Positions 54,484 through 61,684 of a stretch of DNA of 64,000 nt are shown piece after piece. The notes beneath the pieces were generated by a model. The model worked only from the letters and a program-made list of their open reading frames with translations, ran no database searches and was not told where the DNA came from. A program made the translations under genes and the position numbers. Source of the stretch: Sinobacterium caligoides. Lineage in GTDB: Bacteria; Pseudomonadota; Gammaproteobacteria; Pseudomonadales; Sinobacteriaceae. Every line of letters begins with the position of its first letter. Position 1 is the stretch's first letter. Where the stretch lies: the NCBI RefSeq assembly GCF_003752585.1, contig NZ_RKHR01000004.1, forward strand, positions 434,001 to 498,000. Direction: 5' to 3'.

Positions 54484-55686
54484 TTAAGGTAGCTGCAAGT
54501 CTAGGGTCAGTTCTAGCTTATCACGGCCATACCAGCCCACAGTTTCAGCCCACTTATATTTTCCTTCAACTTCAAGCAGCACACTCTCCCTCTTATAACT
54601 CGCATTGAAGTTCAGGTAAGTGTCAGCGTCAGCGTCAGCGTCAGCGTCAGCGTCAGCGTCAGCGTCAGCGTCAGCGTCAGCGTCAGCGTCAGCGTCAGCG
54701 TCAGCAGTATAATCATAAAGATACACACCATCCGCCAACGACTCTAGCGCAACTTCGGTAACGCGGCCTGTTGTACCAAACCGTCCATCGTAGGAGTTTA
54801 GCGCAAATTGCTGCCCTGAATCATCCTCCCCAACAACGGTTAACCGATGCCCATCGAAAGGCGTCGTCTCTTCCTCGTCATCGGTGGTCAACTCAAAGGT
54901 GCCGCTATAATTTTGCAACGTAAAACAGTTCGGCTTTAAATCGGTCGGCGCCTCTACGAGAGCATCAACAACCGTTTCAGGCGAGTCATCATCAACCTCC
55001 CCAAAAGCAGTCTCTATCGCCGCGGTCTGTATATTAATATTACCCAAACTGAGGTCTGCCTTTACCTCTGCGGCAACCCTATAACCGCTCAACAGCCACG
55101 AGTTGGTATAGCTGCCTGTTTTTACATAATCATATTTAGCTGATTCTGTTTCTGTCGCGTCCTCAATCTCAGCATACCGACGGTAATCTCCTTCAACCTT
55201 CATCCGTAGCGATAAACGATCTTCCTCAAGGGAGACCCACGTCTCCTTCGTTCGATGACCATCAGCTGACTCCGTCACCGGCTGATGAAAACGAGCATTA
55301 TCATCAAGACGAAAGCTCAGCTGATCAAATTCATCATACCCCGCACTATTAACCCACCCTGCCGGCCTAAGCTGACAAACCTGCATGCGATAGCCCTCGT
55401 CATCGGGCTCAATGATAACGCTCGACAAACCATAGATCTGTTTCTCACTGCGACCTCGATCACCTTCATCAATTCGCCGCGTCCCCTCACTAGCGAAGAT
55501 CCAAACGCCCGTCAAGCCATCGGCTGTCGATAGCGGTTGTAGTCCATCCAAACTGTAGGCCCCTCTCCCATCATCTATGGGCTCCGCCGGTGCAGGCCCT
55601 GGAGGCGGTACCGAGGACGGTGAGCCACCACCTCCACCACAGGCCGTCAACATTAACACTGTTGTTATTGATGCTATCTTTTTCAT
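54484..55686 (-). CDS. Lipoprotein with (Ala-Asp)14 repeat tract
   Basis: About 400 aa: lipoprotein signal peptide (SITTVLMLTACGGGGG) then Pro-rich linker and a beta-rich body with acidic stretches. Near residue 328-355 the Ala-Asp dipeptide is repeated 14 times, encoded by 14 exact hexamers (GTCAGC in plus sense, 54622-54705). Downstream comes TYLNFNASYKRES and a C-terminal strand-rich end. No domain is recognised. The ATG at 55686 fits a compact leader. Confidence 0.78.
   Translation of the reverse strand: MKKIASITTVLMLTACGGGGGSPSSVPPPGPAPAEPIDDGRGAYSLDGLQPLSTADGLTGVWIFASEGTRRIDEGDRGRSEKQIYGLSSVIIEPDDEGYRMQVCQLRPAGWVNSAGYDEFDQLSFRLDDNARFHQPVTESADGHRTKETWVSLEEDRLSLRMKVEGDYRRYAEIEDATETESAKYDYVKTGSYTNSWLLSGYRVAAEVKADLSLGNINIQTAAIETAFGEVDDDSPETVVDALVEAPTDLKPNCFTLQNYSGTFELTTDDEEETTPFDGHRLTVVGEDDSGQQFALNSYDGRFGTTGRVTEVALESLADGVYLYDYTADADADADADADADADADADADADADADTYLNFNASYKRESVLLEVEGKYKWAETVGWYGRDKLELTLDLQLP
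54622..54705. repeat. Hexanucleotide microsatellite, 14 units
   Basis: Fourteen perfect copies of GTCAGC in a coding region. Because the unit is 6 bp, gain or loss changes the protein in Ala-Asp steps and keeps the frame. Confidence 0.95.
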
Positions 55687-55698
55687 TATTGTATCCAT

Positions 55699-56040
55699 TA
55701 AACATTACGACGAAACACTATTTTTATAAGCGCATAGTAACACATGATGAAAGAAAAAATTAGAGACAACATAAATCGTTATTTTAAAATACATAAAATC
55801 ACAGAAACCAGGTGATTTAAAATCCCCCATCATCGAAACAGCAACAATGAAAAATCAGAATTTTTCGCCACCAACAACTACAAAATTAGATCTTTAACAA
55901 CACATCTTCTACCTCATCGAACAAGACAGCCCAGTCGTCGCAACCAACCGTCAACATAGCGTTTCTTTATTATGTTCTACATACTGCTAACATTGTTCAT
56001 AAAGTAATAAAAAACAAAATAACAATAAGAAGAGAACAAT
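55699..56040. other. AT-rich divergent spacer
   Basis: About 340 bp with long A/T stretches and little GC, between the lipoprotein gene and the LysR gene. No gene is supported. It should contain both promoters and perhaps LysR-binding sites. Confidence 0.45.
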
Positions 56041-56934
56041 ATGGATTGGGATGACTTACGTTTTTTTTTAGCCGTGGCACGCAGCGGCACTGTGAGCGGT
56101 GCCGCCGATAAAATGTCCGTGAACTACACCACTGTCAGCCGTCGACTGAAACAGTTTGAAGAGCGCTTGGGGATGCCTCTGTTCGACCGGTTACAGAACC
56201 GCTACACCCTGACTGACGAGGGGCGAAATCTACTGCAATCGGTCAGCGTCATCGACCATGAATTCGAGAAAATAGAGCGCCAGCTACTCGGTCAGGATGA
56301 GCGCCTACAGGGCGTCATTCGCATCGATACCACCGATCATATCGCCGAACTACTGATGCCACACTTACAGCAGTTTATGAGCCAGCACCCCGGTATCGAG
56401 CTGCAGATTATTACCAACGCTAAAACCATCGACCTGAGTAAACGCGATGCCGACATCAGCCTGCGAGTCACCGATAAACCCCCCTCGCATCTGGTCAGCA
56501 AACGCGTCGGTCTGGTTACCGCCAACGTCTACGCCTCTTCCCACTATCTCGCCACACACCGACAGTGCCAACAGCTGAGCGACCACAACTGGATCGGCTG
56601 GGACACTTGCTATGGCGGTGGTGCTGCCGCACGGCTGATCGAGAGCCTGATGCCTCAGGGAGCCAGTATCTCATGCCGTGTTAATTCCGGCATGGCCTTA
56701 CGTCAAGCAATCCAAGCCGGCATCGGTATCGGCCATATGTGGGACTTCGTCGCCGAACAAGAAGGCGGACTGCAACGCGTCGACAATAACTTCCCTACCT
56801 ACAAGCTAGGGCTCTGGCTGCTGATCCATCGCGATGTGCATCGCTCGGCCAGAATGCAGGTTTTTATTACTTTTATCGAAGAAATATTGCATCGTTATTT
56901 CGATGACAATGACGGTTGCTTAGTCAACCAATGA
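56041..56934 (+). CDS. LysR-family transcriptional regulator
   Basis: 297 aa: N-terminal winged helix (MDWDDLRFFLAVARSGTVSGAADKM, NYTTVSRRLKQFEERLG) and a C-terminal substrate-binding domain. GAAGAGAAC upstream provides the ribosome site. Target is unknown; it lies next to the SGNH hydrolase gene on the same strand and divergent from the lipoprotein gene, so either could be regulated. Confidence 0.92.
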   Translation: MDWDDLRFFLAVARSGTVSGAADKMSVNYTTVSRRLKQFEERLGMPLFDRLQNRYTLTDEGRNLLQSVSVIDHEFEKIERQLLGQDERLQGVIRIDTTDHIAELLMPHLQQFMSQHPGIELQIITNAKTIDLSKRDADISLRVTDKPPSHLVSKRVGLVTANVYASSHYLATHRQCQQLSDHNWIGWDTCYGGGAAARLIESLMPQGASISCRVNSGMALRQAIQAGIGIGHMWDFVAEQEGGLQRVDNNFPTYKLGLWLLIHRDVHRSARMQVFITFIEEILHRYFDDNDGCLVNQ

Positions 56935-57121
56935 TCGCATTAAAGTCTTTCTTAGAGACTTTTTCTGCTGTGCATTTTTGCAGAAATAATCGGCTGAAAC
57001 ACCTAATTGTGCTGCGTCCACCTTGCTCTACACTGTGAATCAAGCTGGCCAACCGCCCCGGCGTTATGCCCAGCTGATAACAACAATAAGATCTCAACGT
57101 AGAACTCTACAAGGACCCATT

Positions 57122-58711
57122 ATGCGCAATACCTCTCGGTTATTAACCACTACCGTCCTACTAACAGTTTCGCTTTGCTTCTCGCAGTCACACGCCGCAC
57201 CGATCAATCTCGGTGTCATTGGTGACAGCGTTTCCGCTGAATACTATCTCGATGGTTACGACGACGGACTCATCAAATCTGATGTCGGCACCAGCTTCGA
57301 CACCAGCCTATTCGCCCGCGATGACGTCTGCACCGACAGCAGCCTCGGCGACCTGCTCGACCTATTTATGGGGCTCGTTCCCATGTATACCGACTTCCCC
57401 GCACGCAGTTGGTTGCAAATCCTGCAACAACAGCGCCCGAATATGTTCAATTTCGGCCGCTATACCGACGATCCTGATTTCTTCGGTGAACCCCGCCTAC
57501 GCGGCTACGAATACAACTTTGCCCGCGTCGGCGGCACTGTAGTCGCACCAGGGTTCAGCCAGCCGGAGATGGCCGTGCAAGTCGCCCAGATGTTACCGTA
57601 TGCTCAACGCGGCGAGTTAGACGTGGTTTTCGTCAATATCGGCAGCAACGATTTTGCCGCCAGGGAGCTCAAGGGCGGCTCATTCTGTAACCAAGGGTGG
57701 CAAGACTTCCAAGGACAACTGGTCGAGCAAATGTTTAGCGGTATCGATCAGCTGATCAGCGCCGGCGTCAGTAAAATCATTATTGGCGAGCTCCCCCTCG
57801 GCACCGCCACTAGCACCAGCGAAACCAACGACATCATCCTCAGCCGCATCATCGAGACCAATGAGTTAATCAAGGCCGAAGCGGCACAGCGAAATCTACC
57901 GGTAATTGATGGTTACGCCTTCAGCCAGGACCCAAGCCGTATCGACGCCGAGGGCAATGTCTCGATTGGCGACTATATTATTCCCGTCGGCTCCAAGGGC
58001 AGCATGGACGATGCCATCGCCAGCGGTTATGCCGGTAACGGTGAACTCGGCAACTGCGCTTCAAACGGACGCTGCGGCACACTAAAGACCACACTGAAAT
58101 TCTTCGCGACCGACGGTCTGCACCCCAACACCCCGATCCAAGGATTAATCGCCAACGAAGTGCTGCGTTCGCTCAATGAACGTTACGGATACAATATCGA
58201 CCTGCTCAGTGATGCAGAAATCCTCGCCGCCGGTGGCACTTTTGAACCCGACAACTGGCTGCAGATTCGCCAAAAGGGTAACGACGATTGTCTCACCGTC
58301 AAGAGTAATCACGTCAACCTTACTGTCGCTGCCTGCGATGCCAGCAACCCACTGCAACAGTGGCAGATGAACAGACAAGGCGATCGCTACCAGATCAGCC
58401 TCCGCAACAACCCACTCGGCGCAACAGATGGTAGCTGTATTACCGAGAGTGGCCGCTACTTTACGCTGCAAAATTGCAACGATACAGCCAATCAACACTT
58501 CGACATTTATGGCGGTGACGAGAATAAGAATTGGTTTCTTAAGGCTGACTCACGCAACGCCTGTCTCTACCAGCACGATTGGTACAAGGGCGGTAAAGTC
58601 TTCGGCGGTACCGCTAACTGCGGCCTCTACTACAGCTGGAATTACATGCGCTGGGGCTTTGTTCGACAGGGTGTAGGCAGCCCTGTTACCCCCAGCTCAT
58701 TACTGCCATAG
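57122..58711 (+). CDS. Secreted SGNH hydrolase with C-terminal ricin-type lectin domain
   Basis: 529 aa: signal peptide (LLTTTVLLTVSLCFSQSHA), then an SGNH/GDSL esterase domain with block I LGVIGDSVSAEY, block III NIGSNDFAAREL and block V TDGLHPNTPIQ. After about residue 380 there is a beta-trefoil/ricin-type part (NWLQIRQKGNDDCLTVKSN ... QQWQMNRQG ... CLYQHDWYKGG) with paired cysteines. ATG 57122 starts the signal peptide with AAGGAC upstream. It is a likely extracellular esterase/carbohydrate-binding enzyme and a plausible T2SS substrate. Confidence 0.85.
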   Translation: MRNTSRLLTTTVLLTVSLCFSQSHAAPINLGVIGDSVSAEYYLDGYDDGLIKSDVGTSFDTSLFARDDVCTDSSLGDLLDLFMGLVPMYTDFPARSWLQILQQQRPNMFNFGRYTDDPDFFGEPRLRGYEYNFARVGGTVVAPGFSQPEMAVQVAQMLPYAQRGELDVVFVNIGSNDFAARELKGGSFCNQGWQDFQGQLVEQMFSGIDQLISAGVSKIIIGELPLGTATSTSETNDIILSRIIETNELIKAEAAQRNLPVIDGYAFSQDPSRIDAEGNVSIGDYIIPVGSKGSMDDAIASGYAGNGELGNCASNGRCGTLKTTLKFFATDGLHPNTPIQGLIANEVLRSLNERYGYNIDLLSDAEILAAGGTFEPDNWLQIRQKGNDDCLTVKSNHVNLTVAACDASNPLQQWQMNRQGDRYQISLRNNPLGATDGSCITESGRYFTLQNCNDTANQHFDIYGGDENKNWFLKADSRNACLYQHDWYKGGKVFGGTANCGLYYSWNYMRWGFVRQGVGSPVTPSSLLP

Positions 58712-59000
58712 CAGCATCGCCGACGCGGCCAAGGCCGCGCCGGCACGTTGATCAAACACCTCAAACCAACTCCCTCTGCCTATGAGCAGGCCAGCGTATC
58801 AATAGCGAACTCACCCGTGAAGCTGCCTCGCTGAGCCCCGCTCATTACGAACACTAAAGAAATTTCAAAACACTCGACTATCTTGCACGGGCAAGCGTGC
58901 GCTCTCATTAAGATGACAGCATTAATAGCAGATAAAGGCGCAACACTGTGATAGCTTTGGCTTAACATTCCGCTATCCACTACTGATCAGGCTGTCGACC

Positions 59001-59624
59001 ATGGATCATCTATTCACACAATTTGTTACTGTCTTCCTCGGCTTCTTCGCCATCATGAACCCAATCGCCAACACCGCCGTATTCGTCGGGCTAACTAGTC
59101 AGCAAGACAGTAAGATGCAGGCCAAGATTGCCTTTAAGGCACTGCTGACCTCCTTTTTAATCATCATCGCCTTCGCCCTGCTCGGTAAGGCTATCTTCCA
59201 GCTATTCGGCATCACCCTGCCTGCCCTGCGCATCACCGGCGGCATACTGGTGTTCTTGATCGGTTATCAGATGCTACACGGTGAAAGCTCACGCCTGCAT
59301 CAGCCAGGCGAGAGCGGTGATGATGATAGCGACATGGCCATCTCACCGCTGGCCGTGCCTATTTTAGCGGGACCAGGGACCATCGCTACCGCCATGAACT
59401 ATTCCGCCACCGGCGGTTGGGAGGCCGGCATCATCACTGTCGCCACCTTTGCTTTACTCTGCACGATCACCTATTTGTGCTTCATTTTCGGTCAGCGCAT
59501 CGTCGCCTTCATCGGCAAGGACGGTCTCAGCATCATCACTCGATTAATGGGACTGATCTTAGCTGTTATCGGCACGCAGATGCTAATTGAGGGTGTCTAC
59601 GGCGCCGTCAAAGCTTTCTCATAA
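59001..59624 (+). CDS. MarC-family membrane protein
   Basis: 207 aa with six hydrophobic helices: FFAIMNPIANTAVFVGLTS, LRITGGILVFLIGYQML, PLAVPILAGPGTIATAM, LGLILAVIGTQMLIEGV. The YhgN/MarC (UPF0056) family has no proven substrate; the early drug-resistance link has not held up. It is preceded by 290 bp of non-coding sequence. Confidence 0.9.
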   Translation: MDHLFTQFVTVFLGFFAIMNPIANTAVFVGLTSQQDSKMQAKIAFKALLTSFLIIIAFALLGKAIFQLFGITLPALRITGGILVFLIGYQMLHGESSRLHQPGESGDDDSDMAISPLAVPILAGPGTIATAMNYSATGGWEAGIITVATFALLCTITYLCFIFGQRIVAFIGKDGLSIITRLMGLILAVIGTQMLIEGVYGAVKAFS

Positions 59625-59650
59625 GTTTTAAAATGCAACTTTGGCGCGCA

Positions 59651-61381
59651 TCAACCTAACCAAAAATACAGCGTCGCCAATTGCAAACACGCCAATACGC
59701 CCGCCGTCGCCTGCCAGAAACGCAGCGGGTTGCGTTCTATCCAGGCTGTCGAAACCTGCTTCATATACTTAGGATTGGGGTTAAACAGATCGTACTCAAA
59801 CTCTGAGAGGTCCTGGTAACGTAGCTCTGGGCTGATACTCAGCGCCCGCTTCAAAGCGCCGTCCAACCATACCGGCACCAGCGGGTTATAGTGGAAGCAA
59901 GGCACGTACTCCAACGCCATAAACTGTTTTAAGGCCGTGCAGTTCGCTAGCTTGCCCTCGTACGGCTGCACCCCTGCCAACATTTCATAGCAGATCACCG
60001 CTACCGCAAATTGATCCGATAACGCACTCGGCTTGCGATTAAGTGTATATTCCGGCGCCGAGTAATGCAGCGTCCCCAGCGCCGCCTCACGCTGAATCGG
60101 CACTGCAATCTCGGCAATTCCGGCCACCAGGCAGGAGCCAAAATCGACAATTTTCACGCCGCCATCAGCATCAAGCAAGACATTATCGGGCTTGAGGTCC
60201 TGGTGCAGTGTATCTTTACGATGAATCGCCCTCACCCCGCGAATTAGTGAGCGCACAATTTCTCTCACCTCGTCGACTCGGGCATCGCCCTGCTGGTCCT
60301 TGATCCACTGACCAACCGTGCGCCCCTCGACATACTCGGTAAGATAGTAAAGACAGGTCTTCGGCGCATCGCGTTTGACGACCTTAACCACGTGCGGGTT
60401 ATCGATGCGCGTGCCAATCCAGCTCTCCATGATAAAGCGCTCTATGTATGCCGTATCATCCTCAAAGTTGACCGAGGGTGTCTTCATACAATAGCGGGTA
60501 TCTGTCTCCACATCGGTGACGATATAAAGCTGACTCTTATTGCTGGCGTGAATCTCACGCTCGATACGGTAGCCATCTAAAATCATCCCCGGCGACAAAA
60601 AGGGCGGGAAAGGCAGGTCGGTCAACCTGACATACATGTCGTTGGCATCCCCCTTCGGCAAGGCGTCGACACGCACAATTTGGCAGCTCAGATTATCAGT
60701 ACTACCCAGTTCCAGCGCCAACCGAATCAACTCTGCACAGCGGGCTTCATACTCCTCGGTAGGTGCCTGCGCCGCCGCCAACAGTTCACGGTCTCTCAAC
60801 ACATCATGAATACCATCGGTGGTCAGAATGTAGACGTCCCCCTCCTCGATATCATGATGCATATAATCAACTTCGAGCCGTATATCGAGCCCCATAGCAC
60901 GGGTCAAATAGGACTGCTCGGGGGTAATACGAGTGGCGTGATCTCTCGTGATCTGCTCAATATCCCCCCCTCGAACACGGTACACGCGGCTGTCACCGAC
61001 ATGGAATATATGGGCGACACGAGACTTCAACACCAAGACACTCAAGGTACTGACATAGCCCCTCTCTGCTCGAATAAAGCGCTGCCCCTGTCCATAGAGC
61101 CAACGATTAAGCGCAATCAGCACCTGCTGCGCGGACTTTTTAACCGACCAAGATTCCGGTGTTGCGTAATAATCGCCGAGGAAGTTGCGAATACAAGTCT
61201 CACTCGCTTCCTTGCCTGCCTCCGCTGCACTAACACCATCGGCAATGGCAATCACCGCACCTTTGGTTGTCAGGGAGACGTCTGCAGGAATGCAGATGCC
61301 GATACTGTCCTCATTCTGTGGCTTCACCCCGGCAGCGCTCTGCTGAGCCGCCGAGAGTGACAACTGGCCATCTAAATGCAT
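59651..61381 (-). CDS. PP2C-phosphatase / Ser-Thr kinase fusion, tail-anchored
   Basis: 576 aa: N-terminal PP2C domain (NEDSIGICIPADVS, AIADGVSAAEAG, HVGDSRVYRVRGGDIEQITRDH, TTDGIHDVLRD) and a Hanks-type kinase (YCMKT lysine, HQDLKPDNVLL, VDFGS, SAPEY). The C-terminus ends with a membrane segment (ATAGVLACLQLATLYFWL). In Pseudomonas a homologous gene lies between nirB and nasA, which fits the divergent nirB here. The ATG at 61381 is preferred: the longer frame overlaps the nirB control region. Confidence 0.88.
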   Translation of the reverse strand: MHLDGQLSLSAAQQSAAGVKPQNEDSIGICIPADVSLTTKGAVIAIADGVSAAEAGKEASETCIRNFLGDYYATPESWSVKKSAQQVLIALNRWLYGQGQRFIRAERGYVSTLSVLVLKSRVAHIFHVGDSRVYRVRGGDIEQITRDHATRITPEQSYLTRAMGLDIRLEVDYMHHDIEEGDVYILTTDGIHDVLRDRELLAAAQAPTEEYEARCAELIRLALELGSTDNLSCQIVRVDALPKGDANDMYVRLTDLPFPPFLSPGMILDGYRIEREIHASNKSQLYIVTDVETDTRYCMKTPSVNFEDDTAYIERFIMESWIGTRIDNPHVVKVVKRDAPKTCLYYLTEYVEGRTVGQWIKDQQGDARVDEVREIVRSLIRGVRAIHRKDTLHQDLKPDNVLLDADGGVKIVDFGSCLVAGIAEIAVPIQREAALGTLHYSAPEYTLNRKPSALSDQFAVAVICYEMLAGVQPYEGKLANCTALKQFMALEYVPCFHYNPLVPVWLDGALKRALSISPELRYQDLSEFEYDLFNPNPKYMKQVSTAWIERNPLRFWQATAGVLACLQLATLYFWLG

Positions 61382-61511
61382 CTTGAACACCTGCTTATTG
61401 TTATCGATGAGCACTAGCCTAACAAATGCTCTATCGTCTGCGCAGCCTAAAGTTGTTAAATCATTAAAGAGGCACAAGGAGGATACCCCTACAATATTTC
61501 GGGGCATCACC

Positions 61512-61526
61512 GCACCGCAATGGAGC
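61512..61526 (+). promoter_or_regulatory. NtrC-like enhancer site upstream of nirB
   Basis: GCACC-N5-GGAGC at about 110 bp upstream of the sigma-54 promoter matches the NtrC consensus GCACC-N5-GGTGC with one mismatch. Location and orientation-independence fit an enhancer. Confidence 0.6.
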
Positions 61527-61623
61527 ACAATAAGCATCCCACCCCCTGTGTATCGTGAAATCGTCGCCCCAAGTTAGCTCACGAGCTCCACTTCAATAGC
61601 CTGAAGCTGGGATGATCAGGCGT

Positions 61624-61639
61624 TGGCACGAGCTTTGCT
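61624..61639 (+). promoter_or_regulatory. Sigma-54 (RpoN) promoter of nirB
   Basis: TGGCACG-AGCT-TTGCT, an exact match to the -24/-12 consensus (TGGCACG-N4-TTGCW) with GG and GC separated by 10 nt. It ends 46 bp before the nirB ATG. It implies control by an activator such as NtrC. Confidence 0.88.
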
Positions 61640-61684
61640 TTAGTAATAGAAAATAATTTATTTAACCAGACAGCAGGTTCCTCC

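Noticed and set aside
54622-54705. Possible CRISPR or regulatory repeat at the hexamers
   Set aside because: It is an in-frame coding microsatellite with no spacers.
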